From IMG/VR virus record IMGVR_UViG_3300009154_000221, positions 1 to 27,173 of that record: DNA of 27,173 bases; one strand, 5' to 3'. The position numbers and the translations under genes are program-made. Below, piece by piece: positions 1 through 6,392 of this stretch (the stretch's first letter is position 1; every line of letters starts with the position of its first letter). The notes under the pieces are model-generated. The model ran no database searches. It was not told where the DNA came from and saw nothing but the letters and a program-made list of their open reading frames with translations. Origin of the DNA: a virus.

Positions 1-1
1 G

Positions 2-265
2 AATATTCCAAATGGTATTGTTACATATACTGCTACAGCAGTGGTGACTAATAACAATGTGCCGGTATTAGGTAGTAGTTATGGTTGGTATTATGCAGCC
101 GGCAATGCATTAGTACTTACATCGATACCTACACAATTTGTTGGCACATTAAACAATATCAGTAATGCTGTAGTTGCAACTACAACTGCCAATGTGTTTA
201 CATTTGGTATTACTAACAATAGCGGTGCCAACGCAGTTGTAAATTGGGGTTACACTAAATTATAA
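2..265 (+). CDS. C-terminal part of a probable virion structural protein (partial)
   Basis: The frame is open from the window edge to a TAA at 263-265, so the 5' end lies outside; a GTG at 41 is only an internal codon. The visible 87 residues are rich in Thr, Asn, Val, Ala and Gly with alternating hydrophobic and polar residues, as in beta-rich tail-fibre, baseplate or capsid-decoration proteins. It ends WGYTKL. No enzymatic motif is seen. The next gene begins 14 bases later on the same strand, suggesting a shared late structural transcript. The structural role is inferred from composition and position only. Confidence 0.55.
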   Translation, partial: NIPNGIVTYTATAVVTNNNVPVLGSSYGWYYAAGNALVLTSIPTQFVGTLNNISNAVVATTTANVFTFGITNNSGANAVVNWGYTKL

Positions 266-268
266 ATA
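261..268 (+). promoter_or_regulatory. T4-late-like promoter box TATAAATA
   Basis: An exact match to the T4 late -10 octamer TATAAATA spans the stop codon of the upstream gene and lies 11 bases before the ATG at 280. An AAGGA Shine-Dalgarno follows at 269-273. An RNA started 5-6 nt past the box would lose part of this Shine-Dalgarno, so read-through from upstream may also serve the gene. Confidence 0.4.
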
Positions 269-279
269 AAGGATGACTA

Positions 280-1125
280 ATGGCATTGAAACAAGATCCA
301 CGAACAATAATAGATACAAGTCAGGATCATACCTTCAACCCACCTGTCACCAAAAAAGTAATATCTAGGACACTTGACGACAAATTTAATTTAGTGTGGA
401 AGGCTGATAAACTAGATACTAGAGATTACAGATATCAATTAACACAAAAAATTAATCCTGATATAGTTGACCTAAGAAGTTATTGTAGTTCAATTGAAAA
501 TCAAGGTAATCTAGGTAGCTGTACCGGACAATCTATCGCAGGTGCAATTGAATTACTAAACAAACGCAATGGTAAACCAACTGATGTTAGTAGATTGTTT
601 ATATACTATTATGAACGAGTATTGCTAGGAACAGTTAACTATGATAGTGGTGCATACATTCGTGATGGCATTAAAGCAACTAATAAGTATGGGGTAAGTT
701 TAGAATCATACTGGCCATATGATATTAGAAAATTTAAACAAGAACCAATCAATGAAGCAAAGAGTGACGCATTAAATCGTAAGGTAACACGATACGAAAG
801 AGTGGAAGACTTTAATGGATGTATTGACGCATTAAGTAATGGTTATTCAGTTATCATAGGCTTCAGTGTGTATGATAGCTTTATGTCAATGAATGTTGCC
901 AAGACCGGTATGATGCCTTATCCAAACACAAAGCGTGAAAAACTATTAGGTGGACATGCAGTGTTACTTGTTGGATACGACAAAAACAAAAAAGTATTCA
1001 TTGCAAGAAACAGTTGGGGAACAGGTTGGGGCGACAGAGGTTACTTCTATATGCCGTTTCAAGTTATTCAGAATACAAATATGAGTAGCGACTTCTGGAT
1101 TATAAAGTCAGTTTCAAACCCATAA
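280..1125 (+). CDS. Papain-fold (C1A family) cysteine protease
   Basis: 281 aa. Cysteine peptidase of the papain/cathepsin fold. The oxyanion Gln and catalytic Cys are in QGNLGSCTGQS (Q75, C81), the His is in GGHAVLLVGYD (H226), and the Asn is in ARNSWGTGWGDRGYF (N244), which is the classic C1A signature in the right order and spacing. The first 60 or so residues could be a short propeptide or a virion-attachment segment; no signal peptide is visible. An AAGGA Shine-Dalgarno precedes the ATG, and a palindromic terminator follows the stop. Placed directly after a structural-type protein, it may be a virion-associated protease or act during maturation or entry. The fold and catalytic triad are seen; the target is unknown. 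Confidence 0.9.
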   Translation: MALKQDPRTIIDTSQDHTFNPPVTKKVISRTLDDKFNLVWKADKLDTRDYRYQLTQKINPDIVDLRSYCSSIENQGNLGSCTGQSIAGAIELLNKRNGKPTDVSRLFIYYYERVLLGTVNYDSGAYIRDGIKATNKYGVSLESYWPYDIRKFKQEPINEAKSDALNRKVTRYERVEDFNGCIDALSNGYSVIIGFSVYDSFMSMNVAKTGMMPYPNTKREKLLGGHAVLLVGYDKNKKVFIARNSWGTGWGDRGYFYMPFQVIQNTNMSSDFWIIKSVSNP

Positions 1126-1149
1126 AAAAGCCCCTTAAGGGGCTTTTTT
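1124..1149. terminator. Bidirectional Rho-independent terminator
   Basis: Perfect 26-base palindrome: 11-bp arms (A-rich end plus GCCCC) around a TTAA loop, giving an oligo-T tail on both strands. It separates the convergent protease gene (+) and the small gene ending at 1148 (-). Confidence 0.93.
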
Positions 1150-1360
1150 ATTTCATCTTCTCTAGCATGTAAGTTGTGAATTTGTTTTCACACATTGCCG
1201 GAATCTCAACGAACGGATCCTCTAGAAAGAATGGACAACCTGTTTTCCATTTACCATTCTTTTTAAAGAATTGTAATTCTAACAAATCTTTTTTATCTGC
1301 TGGATTGAATTCTCTACGAGGATTAAATGATCGGCGAAAGGTAGATAGATTCATGTTCAT
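1148..1360 (-). CDS. Small hypothetical phage protein
   Basis: 70 aa, basic at the N-terminus, with aromatic and charged residues throughout and two Cys. No recognised domain. It is preferred over the overlapping plus-strand frame (1176-1385) because it is collinear with the operon that follows it and ends exactly at the shared terminator. There is no strong Shine-Dalgarno before the ATG; a small hairpin (1367-1380) lies between it and the upstream stop codon. Probably read through from the promoter at 1828-1856. Confidence 0.55.
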   Translation of the reverse strand: MNMNLSTFRRSFNPRREFNPADKKDLLELQFFKKNGKWKTGCPFFLEDPFVEIPAMCENKFTTYMLEKMK

Positions 1361-1366
1361 AGTAAG

Positions 1367-1380
1367 AGGGCCTAAGCCCT
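1367..1380 (-). repeat. Small intergenic hairpin
   Basis: AGGGC-CTAA-GCCCT, a perfect 5-bp stem with a 4-nt loop, sits in the 25-base gap between two minus-strand genes. No T-run follows it on the minus strand, so it is more likely an RNA processing or stability hairpin than a terminator. Confidence 0.4.
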
Positions 1381-1385
1381 ATTAA

Positions 1386-1763
1386 TTATTCAGCAATAGC
1401 AGACAATACATCTTCTGCGGACACTTCTTTGCTTTTTTTGCCACGTGCTTTGATAGCATCAAGACTAGGCTTAGATGCTTTAACTTTAACTGTGCCTTTG
1501 TTTGCTTCTTTTGTCTTATCCTCAAGGGTATCAGCAATAGTTGCTTGGTCACTTGCACTAGCGAACTCAGGAAGTGTAGCGAGATATTTCAATGCATCAA
1601 CCTTAGTCATCTCACTGGGCAACTCAACAAATTCTACACGCGAAGCTCCACCCTTAGTGAATTGCTTGATACGGCGAACCATGTCATCTGTGAAACGAAC
1701 CTTAGCATTACCATTGTGAATAGTGATACCGGCGACTTTGAAAGTTTGATTAGAATTAGCCAT
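1386..1763 (-). CDS. Hypothetical phage protein
   Basis: 125 aa. The N-terminal half has mixed alpha/beta character with a segment (about residues 22-50) containing FTDDMVRRIKQFTKGGASRVEF. The C-terminal half is Lys/Ala-rich and probably disordered or helical, ending in SAEDVLSAIAE. No known domain is recognised. A strong Shine-Dalgarno (AAAGGAAA) precedes the ATG, and a sigma70-type promoter lies 65 bases upstream. The low-complexity basic tail could bind nucleic acid, but that is a guess. Confidence 0.75.
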   Translation of the reverse strand: MANSNQTFKVAGITIHNGNAKVRFTDDMVRRIKQFTKGGASRVEFVELPSEMTKVDALKYLATLPEFASASDQATIADTLEDKTKEANKGTVKVKASKPSLDAIKARGKKSKEVSAEDVLSAIAE

Positions 1764-1827
1764 TGTGTTTCCTTTAAATAAAAGCTAAGTTTAAAAAATG
1801 TGCCGCTAAATTCACAGCACTGTTATA

Positions 1828-1856
1828 ATGATAACACAGATTGGCATTATTGTCAA
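1828..1856 (-). promoter_or_regulatory. Sigma70-type promoter (TTGACA-N17-TATCAT)
   Basis: -35 TTGACA at 1856-1851 and -10 TATCAT at 1833-1828, with a 17-base spacer. The -35 continues as ATAAT, a weaker form of the shared extension. It reads into the gene starting at 1763 through a leader of about 58 nt. Confidence 0.75.
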
Positions 1857-1878
1857 TCATTGTGTTACCCATTATTCG

Positions 1879-2316
1879 TTAAACGGTAACTGCTTCCCAT
1901 GAACCTGTCAGTTCATAGGGCTTGTCCCATTTGCCAATATTAACGTCTACATAGTAGGCGGTGTTAAAATAATCTGTCATTGCGTCAGATTCATCATACC
2001 AATCCGCAGCCTTAAGAGCCTTGAATGCTTCGGTCATGAATTCCTTAGCAACGCCATCATAATGATCCTGAAACCAATATGGGTTAACTTGATCGTAGCC
2101 ATTAGTGTTAGGCTTGAAGCCGCGAGCCACTTGATAAAAGTCATTGCCGCAAACACGATTGCTATTGCCAATAAAGTCAATAGTGCCAGATTTGAGTGTC
2201 AACACGATGGACATGTGATTACGGACACTCAGTGAACCTTTGACCTTGTACTTAGCCAATATTGGCTTTAGTGCTTGGGCAATTTTTTGTTTGCGTTCTT
2301 GATTCATGTAAGCCAT
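1879..2316 (-). CDS. Hypothetical phage protein, possibly LPD29-like
   Basis: 145 aa. It has a helical N-terminus (NQERKQKIAQALKPILAKYKVKG) followed by a strand-rich part with SVRNHMSIVLTLKSGTIDF, then NPYWFQDHYDG and a C-terminal YYVDVNIGKWDKPYELTG. The pattern recalls the LPD29-type domain of large polyvalent phage and plasmid proteins, but I cannot confirm this by comparison. AAGGAAA is the Shine-Dalgarno. It is a single-gene operon behind a consensus promoter at 2349-2377. Function unknown. Confidence 0.75.
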   Translation of the reverse strand: MAYMNQERKQKIAQALKPILAKYKVKGSLSVRNHMSIVLTLKSGTIDFIGNSNRVCGNDFYQVARGFKPNTNGYDQVNPYWFQDHYDGVAKEFMTEAFKALKAADWYDESDAMTDYFNTAYYVDVNIGKWDKPYELTGSWEAVTV

Positions 2317-2348
2317 TTTGTTTCCTTTTCTTTACTGTCTAAGATTCT

Positions 2349-2377
2349 ATTATAGCACCAAACCGATTTATTGTCAA
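2349..2377 (-). promoter_or_regulatory. Consensus sigma70 promoter (TTGACA-N17-TATAAT)
   Basis: Perfect -35 and -10 hexamers with a 17-base spacer and the repeated extension TTGACAATAAAT. It drives the gene at 2316. The early leader (AATCTTAGACAGT) is shared with the promoter at 3562-3590. Confidence 0.9.
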
Positions 2378-2382
2378 CCTTT

Positions 2383-2556
2383 TTACGAATTGACTGTCCT
2401 AAAAGGGCTCAATTCCTCAGCATCAGAATGAATACTTTCTACTACATCATAGACAAAGAACACCGGAACATCAAGGACCGCGGAGATAGTTGCCGGATGT
2501 GTGCCTTTTTCAAGCATGTCCTCAATCTCCATATATAAGTCTGCCATTTTACTCAT
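2383..2556 (-). CDS. Small acidic phage protein (57 aa)
   Basis: Starts MSKMADLYMEIEDMLEKG; acidic and helical, with a middle stretch THPATISAVLDVPVFFVYD that looks like a helix-turn-helix-like or phage small-regulator motif. The ATG overlaps the TGA of the upstream membrane-protein gene (ATGA), indicating translational coupling. Last gene of a four-gene operon from 3292. No family recognised; the DNA-binding idea is weak. Confidence 0.75.
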   Translation of the reverse strand: MSKMADLYMEIEDMLEKGTHPATISAVLDVPVFFVYDVVESIHSDAEELSPFRTVNS

Positions 2557-2768
2557 TTTGTATTACTCACATTAGATTTAAACAAAAAACCACACAATAC
2601 TGTCAAGCCCCAGGCTTGGAGCCAAGTAACCTGAGAGACACCTTGAACAGCGCCAACCAAACAACCATTCCATAGCATGTAGACAGGCCAACTCAATAGA
2701 AAACTGAGGGCTAGAATACCTACAATACTAACAACGATTGTACCAATAGCAAGAGAGATTGCTTTCAT
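2553..2768 (-). CDS. Small membrane protein, two predicted helices
   Basis: 71 aa from the start MKAISLAIG at 2768, chosen over an ATG 90 bases further upstream because AAAGGAA sits 6 bases before it and the longer form would overlap the neighbouring gene. Hydrophobic segments at about residues 4-28 and 35-62 suggest two transmembrane helices with a short loop. The short tail ends SNTK. Member of the 3292-2383 operon. A holin-like role is possible for any small two-helix phage protein, but nothing specific supports it. Confidence 0.75.
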   Translation of the reverse strand: MKAISLAIGTIVVSIVGILALSFLLSWPVYMLWNGCLVGAVQGVSQVTWLQAWGLTVLCGFLFKSNVSNTK

Positions 2769-2778
2769 AATTGTTCCT

Positions 2779-2994
2779 TTAACTAATAGCATGTTCAACC
2801 GGAACCGAAGTGACCTCATGCCAAAACTGATCCCAGTAAGTGTTACTGACATTTTCAAAACGAATAAACATAGATTTTTCTGCCATGTTAACTGAAGTTC
2901 CCTTCAGCAATTCCCTTAACAATTGACGCCTGCATTTACTTACAGTGGGTTCCCAATTGTCTCTGTTCGGACGAACATAGAAATATTGTGCCAT
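2779..2994 (-). CDS. Small hypothetical phage protein
   Basis: 71 aa, starting MAQYFYVRPNRDNWEPTVSK: basic N-terminal half, acidic/aromatic C-terminal half (YWDQFWHEVTSVPVE). AAGGA Shine-Dalgarno. It sits 10 bases after the 95-aa gene and 10 bases before the membrane-protein gene, in one operon. No domain recognised. Confidence 0.72.
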   Translation of the reverse strand: MAQYFYVRPNRDNWEPTVSKCRRQLLRELLKGTSVNMAEKSMFIRFENVSNTYWDQFWHEVTSVPVEHAIS

Positions 2995-3004
2995 TTTAAA
3001 TTCC

Positions 3005-3292
3005 TTAAATAACAGTTAACATACTAGCAGGGACGCGCCAGTTTGTAGCAATGAATCCGGGGTTGTTCTCACGTACAATTACGAACTTACGATTTACCTT
3101 TTCAACATTACCAATCACAGTCACACCTGAGCGTGAATTAGTGAATTTTACTTTGGAACCTTTACCCATGGCCATTTTGTTTTGGGCCGCAAGTTGTGCT
3201 CGGGCAAATTTAATCGCATCACCAATACTATTCAATTCTTCACTAGTGAAACGACCGTGAATGATAGCAGTATTAACTTCTTTGATGTTCAT
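3005..3292 (-). CDS. Conserved phage protein with an SH3/KOW-like C-terminal half
   Basis: 95 aa. Residues 1-40 are helical (KEVNTAIIHGRFTSEELNSIGDAIKFARAQLA). Residues 44-95 form a short beta-barrel-like stretch (GSKVKFTNSRSGVTVIGNVEKVNRKFVIVRE) ending in WRVPASMLTVI. This two-part design resembles a small protein found repeatedly in T4-like phages; the homology call is from memory. AAGGAG Shine-Dalgarno; first gene behind the promoter at 3322-3350. Function unknown, perhaps nucleic-acid binding. Confidence 0.78.
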   Translation of the reverse strand: MNIKEVNTAIIHGRFTSEELNSIGDAIKFARAQLAAQNKMAMGKGSKVKFTNSRSGVTVIGNVEKVNRKFVIVRENNPGFIATNWRVPASMLTVI

Positions 3293-3321
3293 GTGAACTC
3301 CTTTTGATTGAATAAGACTCT

Positions 3322-3350
3322 ATTATAGACCCAAACTGATTTATTGTCAA
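3322..3350 (-). promoter_or_regulatory. Consensus sigma70 promoter (TTGACA-N17-TATAAT)
   Basis: Perfect hexamers, 17-base spacer, extension TTGACAATAAAT, and a TTTGGGT element before the -10. It drives the four-gene operon 3292-2383. Confidence 0.92.
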
Positions 3351-3354
3351 CCTT

Positions 3355-3528
3355 TTAGTAGGTTTCTTTAATGATTTGGAATTTATCTTCTGGATACTTT
3401 TCCACAAACTCCGGTGTTTTGATGTAGTCATTCAATTCTTTTGCATTGAAAAACATTTTGGTGAAAACACTGGTATGTGATCCTTTTGGACAAACCGTGA
3501 GATACATTGATTTTGCTTTACCTGCCAT
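3355..3528 (-). CDS. Small hypothetical phage protein (57 aa)
   Basis: Starts MAGKAKSMYLTVCPKGSH and ends FQIIKETY. A strand-turn-strand N-terminus is followed by a helical KELNDYIKTPEFVEKYPEDKF stretch. AAAGGA Shine-Dalgarno with good spacing, and a consensus promoter directly upstream (3562-3590) with a leader of about 27 nt. Single-gene operon. No family recognised. Confidence 0.78.
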   Translation of the reverse strand: MAGKAKSMYLTVCPKGSHTSVFTKMFFNAKELNDYIKTPEFVEKYPEDKFQIIKETY

Positions 3529-3561
3529 TTTGTAGTCCTTTAGTTAACTGTCTAAGATTGT

Positions 3562-3590
3562 ATTATATACCCAAATTAATTTATTGTCAA
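3562..3590 (-). promoter_or_regulatory. Consensus sigma70 promoter (TTGACA-N17-TATAAT)
   Basis: Perfect hexamers, 17-base spacer and extension TTGACAATAAAT. The -35 contains the TGA stop codon of the upstream 51-aa gene (3587-3589). It drives the 57-aa gene at 3528. Confidence 0.92.
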
Positions 3591-3742
3591 ATTTCGGTGC
3601 GATTTGGATGTTTAGATTTACGTTGATAGCCCGTTTTGGGCTTAGCAACCTTAGGTTTAAACGGGGTGTTCTCACAGAAAAGAACACGGTGAGCCCTGTG
3701 TTTGGGTTCTTTAACAGTGAAGGATAGTATTTCTCTTTTCAT
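3587..3742 (-). CDS. Small basic phage protein (51 aa), leaderless
   Basis: Starts MKREILSFTVKEPKHRAH; strongly basic (Lys/Arg/His), rich in Pro in the second half, probably unstructured or nucleic-acid binding. An ATG at 3778 gives a longer frame but lies inside the -35, upstream of the likely transcription start, so the ATG at 3742 is chosen. The -10 TATAAT (3755-3750) ends 7 bases before this ATG, so the mRNA should begin at or next to the start codon, with no Shine-Dalgarno. Confidence 0.7.
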   Translation of the reverse strand: MKREILSFTVKEPKHRAHRVLFCENTPFKPKVAKPKTGYQRKSKHPNRTEI

Positions 3743-3749
3743 AACCCAT

Positions 3750-3778
3750 ATTATAGCATGAGTCTTATTTATTGTCAA
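3750..3778 (-). promoter_or_regulatory. Sigma70 promoter giving a leaderless mRNA
   Basis: TTGACA (3778-3773), 17-base spacer, TATAAT (3755-3750), extension TTGACAATAAAT. The TGA stop of the glycosyltransferase gene (3775-3777) lies within the -35 hexamer. The ATG of the next gene falls 8 bases past the -10. Confidence 0.9.
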
Positions 3779-5103
3779 CCTAAATTTTTAAGTTCTGTAC
3801 TGATGGATTCTAGCACATTGTCCCATGTTCCATTTGTCTGACGGAATAGTCTCATGCAATCATAGAATGGGCTATCGTTACGATTCATAAACCAACGCCA
3901 ATCACACCCGTAATCAGTTAACATCACCCAAGTGGGAACTCCCATTGCACCACTCAGGTGAGGGATAACTGTATCAATTGATATCACCAAATCTAGTTGG
4001 CTAATTAATCCTGCTGTATTGTAAAAGCCAGTTAAGTTTTCATGGAATGTTTTGACATTATACTTTGCTAATGTCTCCAATATTTGTTCATCCACTTCAT
4101 ATGATAGACTAATAAATTCATAATCATCATTTGTTATTGATAATAATTGTTCTAATTCAATTCTACGGAAGCGTGATATGAATGCAATCTTATTTGGACT
4201 AGACAATAATCCAATTCGTTTTTTAGTCTTGGGGCCTAACAATTGTTTCCACAACTGTTTCATACCTTCATCTACATCTAAATAAGGAGTAGAATAAGGG
4301 ATCGTATCAATGGTTGTACTAAAACATTTTGGTATATCCATCAATGCAACATGATAGTGATATGGTGGTATCTGTGCGTCAGCATTTAGTACAGTCAAGT
4401 CAGGCAAGTTATATTTAAACAAATCATACAATTGTGGTTTGGTTATAACTGTTACTTCTGCACCCTTGTCTTTTAATTGTTTTGCAAAACGAATAAATTG
4501 AACACTATCACCAAATCCCTGTTCATAGTATACGAGAACTTTCTTACCTATAATATCTTGTGATCCATCATATTCTGGCCCGGGCAAGTTAGGCTTAAGG
4601 CTTATGTCGCTTTGATAATACCAACGTGCTTCATACTTCTTCCAACCTTCAATCAAATCACCTTTCATTAAATGACTAACTGATTCGTTTAACTCATAGT
4701 TAACATTATTAGGAGTGAGACCTTGTGCTATTTGTAAAAAAGGAATAGCAAGTTCAGGTAATCCAAACTCACGCAAGGTGTTGCCGTAATTACTGTATGC
4801 TGTTGAATGTTTGGGGTCGAGAGCAAAGGTGTGTGCAAATGTAATTAATGCTTCCCTATAATGTCCCAAACTGCGTAATGCTGTTCCTCTACTTAGCCAA
4901 CTTTCAACATAGTTATGACTGCATGGTAATTCAAAGCATTCTAATGCTTCTACATCTCTACCTAACTGTGATAGTGTAATGCCAAGATTATGCCACACTA
5001 TATAATTCTGTGGCTCTTGTTCTAAAAATCTTCTGTAACATTCACTGGCTTCGTGATACTCTTTAGCCATGTAGTGAATGTTACCTTGTTCAAAGTCGTT
5101 CAT
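3775..5103 (-). CDS. TPR-repeat glycosyltransferase-like protein (GT-B, heptosyltransferase-like)
   Basis: 442 aa. Residues 1-150 hold about four tetratricopeptide repeats (for example VWHNLGITLSQLGRDVEALECF, AYSNYGNTLREFGLPELAIPF). A linker with EGWKKYEARW leads to a GT-B domain, about 185-440. This has YEQGFGDSVQFIRFAKQL and a nucleotide-sugar-site-like ISQLDLVISIDTVIPHLSGAMGVPTWVML, followed by DWRWFMNRNDSPFYDCMRLFRQ, the usual signature of TPR-linked GT9-like proteins in bacteria. It probably glycosylates a phage or host surface component. The ATG overlaps the stop of the upstream SH3-like gene (ATGA). Last gene of the 5997-3775 operon, and much larger than its neighbours, so likely acquired from a bacterium. 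Confidence 0.87.
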   Translation of the reverse strand: MNDFEQGNIHYMAKEYHEASECYRRFLEQEPQNYIVWHNLGITLSQLGRDVEALECFELPCSHNYVESWLSRGTALRSLGHYREALITFAHTFALDPKHSTAYSNYGNTLREFGLPELAIPFLQIAQGLTPNNVNYELNESVSHLMKGDLIEGWKKYEARWYYQSDISLKPNLPGPEYDGSQDIIGKKVLVYYEQGFGDSVQFIRFAKQLKDKGAEVTVITKPQLYDLFKYNLPDLTVLNADAQIPPYHYHVALMDIPKCFSTTIDTIPYSTPYLDVDEGMKQLWKQLLGPKTKKRIGLLSSPNKIAFISRFRRIELEQLLSITNDDYEFISLSYEVDEQILETLAKYNVKTFHENLTGFYNTAGLISQLDLVISIDTVIPHLSGAMGVPTWVMLTDYGCDWRWFMNRNDSPFYDCMRLFRQTNGTWDNVLESISTELKNLG

Positions 5104-5390
5104 TCTATCGTAAAATTAACTTGTTTAACTTTCTTGATAGTGAAGCTACGCCACTCTTTTTTCTCTAAATCAAATACACGCATACTTGTAGCTGATTCTT
5201 TGCGTGGTTTTGCATCCTCTTTGATTTCAACCTTAGGTAATTGGTTTGGCACTAGAGTACATTTCATTACACGCTCAGTACCATCTGATTTGGTGAATGT
5301 CACTGTACCTTCACTTACTCGCAACATACCACTTAACCATTCAGTAAACTTGTCCCAATCTTTATCGGTCCATTCTGTGGTGATGTTCAT
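5100..5390 (-). CDS. SH3 beta-barrel phage protein (DUF2693-like)
   Basis: 96 aa. Residues 1-25 are helical (WTDKDWDKFTEWLSGML). Then follow GTVTFTKSDGTERVMKCTL and, near the end, SMRVFDLEKKEWRSFTIKKVKQVNF, the pattern I associate with small SH3-fold proteins of T4-like phages. These are of unknown function and often follow the theme KKDGTxRxMxCT / VWDLExxxWRSF. Its ATG lies at the end of the upstream membrane-protein gene (overlap 5387-5390), and its stop overlaps the next start. Operon 5997-3775. Confidence 0.8.
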   Translation of the reverse strand: MNITTEWTDKDWDKFTEWLSGMLRVSEGTVTFTKSDGTERVMKCTLVPNQLPKVEIKEDAKPRKESATSMRVFDLEKKEWRSFTIKKVKQVNFTIE

Positions 5391-5710
5391 TTTGTCATTC
5401 CTAAAATAGTTTTTGCTCTAGCAACGAGTTCATCATCACTATCATCAAAAGTGTAACCTTCTTCAATTAACTTAAGAGTGTAGTATTTGTTGAAGAACAA
5501 TCCAAATACTACTGCGGTGATAATCCAAAAGGGCAAAGTTAACACATGAATGATTAAACATATTAGTGTGATTAGCAATTCACCTCGATATAGAGGAACT
5601 AACCATCCCATATTAAAGATACCTAATAAAAAGTAGCTGTAACTAAAACCTATGTATCCATCTTTAGTGATACCGGTTTTCTTGTTTATCATTTTAATTG
5701 CAGTTGTCAT
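5387..5710 (-). CDS. Small inner-membrane protein, DUF2628-like
   Basis: 107 aa. The N-terminal cytoplasmic part KMINKKTGITKDGYIGFSYSYF leads into hydrophobic segments about 24-40 and 45-72, then KYYTLKLIEEGYTFDDSDDELVARAKTILG. The order GFSYSYFLLGxF...LVPLYRGE / N-KYYxxxLIEEGYxF is typical of small DUF2628-type membrane proteins in proteobacteria and prophages. Its ATG overlaps the stop of the gene at 5710 by one base. Function unknown. Confidence 0.75.
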   Translation of the reverse strand: MTTAIKMINKKTGITKDGYIGFSYSYFLLGIFNMGWLVPLYRGELLITLICLIIHVLTLPFWIITAVVFGLFFNKYYTLKLIEEGYTFDDSDDELVARAKTILGMTK

Positions 5711-5997
5711 TATGTCATCATCCTTATTAATCCTATACTATCAATGGACACTAGCAGTAGATAGTTAGCCAGCATGCCAAAAGATTTCCTAGTCCAACTA
5801 GCCCAAGCATACAAAGCACAACCAGTAATCCAAATGGGATAAAGAGCAAGAAGCGGAGGAGTGGGGACTGTAACCGCCATAGTAATACTGCATCCAATAC
5901 TAATAGCCCATGCAAGAAGCTCAATAGCAAAGCGAATTCTGTTAGACTTAAAGTCATCTTTTATCCACGAAAAAATACCATAAAAAATATCGTTCAT
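5710..5997 (-). CDS. Small membrane protein with about three helices, leaderless
   Basis: 95 aa, starting MNDIFYGIFSWIKDDFKSNR. The amphipathic N-terminus is followed by hydrophobic segments at about 22-45, 50-67 and 75-92, with a conserved-looking TVPTPPLLALYPIW loop. A similar architecture is seen in small phage membrane proteins, but no function is known. The -10 TATAAT ends 7 bases before the ATG, so the message is probably leaderless; no Shine-Dalgarno is present. First gene of the 5997-3775 operon. Confidence 0.75.
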   Translation of the reverse strand: MNDIFYGIFSWIKDDFKSNRIRFAIELLAWAISIGCSITMAVTVPTPPLLALYPIWITGCALYAWASWTRKSFGMLANYLLLVSIDSIGLIRMMT

Positions 5998-6003
5998 ACG
6001 TGT

Positions 6004-6032
6004 ATTATAACATAATGAACGATATTGTACAA
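6004..6032 (-). promoter_or_regulatory. Promoter with TATAAT and weak -35, leaderless
   Basis: TATAAT at 6009-6004 with a -35 TTGTAC at 6032-6027 (17-base spacer). The context TATAATACACGTATG closely matches that before the GIY-YIG gene (TATAATACACTTATG). Confidence 0.72.
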
Positions 6033-6042
6033 GTTACTTTGG

Positions 6043-6360
6043 TCACTGATTACAGGTTCGTGTACGAGTAATAGTGCCATCTGAGTTTTGTGTTTCAGTC
6101 CATGGGGTACAGTTTTGATTTTGTTGAACTATAACAGGCTGTTGTTGCTGTACAACTACTGGAGGTTGCTGAACAACTACTGGTCGATTATAGATATCAT
6201 AAATTACTGCTCCAGCTAGTGCGCCGCCGAGTACAGGTCCCCAGCCCCAACCACCGCCACGATAACCACCGTGACCATAATGTCCGTGATGACCATAATG
6301 CTGTGCTGATGCTGAACCAGCTAGTAAAATCAATGATATTGCTAATATAACTTTTTTCAT
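6043..6360 (-). CDS. Secreted His/Gly- and Gln/Val-rich small protein
   Basis: 105 aa. A signal peptide is clear: MKKVILAISLILLAGSASA, with cleavage expected after ASA at residue 19. The mature protein begins with a His/Gly/Tyr-rich stretch (HYGHHGHYGHGGYRGGGWGWG), then a short hydrophobic glycine-zipper-like PVLGGALAGAVIYD, a Val/Gln/Pro repeat (PPVVVQQ, QQPVIVQQ), and a two-Cys tail CTPWTETQNSDGTITRTRTC. The layout resembles small proteobacterial periplasmic or outer-membrane-associated proteins. The His-rich part could bind metal. AGGAGA Shine-Dalgarno. Its presence in a phage suggests host-derived envelope modification. Confidence 0.8.
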   Translation of the reverse strand: MKKVILAISLILLAGSASAQHYGHHGHYGHGGYRGGGWGWGPVLGGALAGAVIYDIYNRPVVVQQPPVVVQQQQPVIVQQNQNCTPWTETQNSDGTITRTRTCNQ

Positions 6361-6392
6361 AACTATCTCCTGTGTTATACTTATATAACGTG

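Noticed and set aside
1176-1385. Plus-strand frame of 69 aa
   Set aside because: It overlaps a better minus-strand gene that is collinear with the operon, and its codons look like antisense of that gene.
3743-3778. Longer start for the 51-aa gene (ATG at 3778)
   Set aside because: This ATG lies in the -35 of its own promoter, so it would not be on the transcript.
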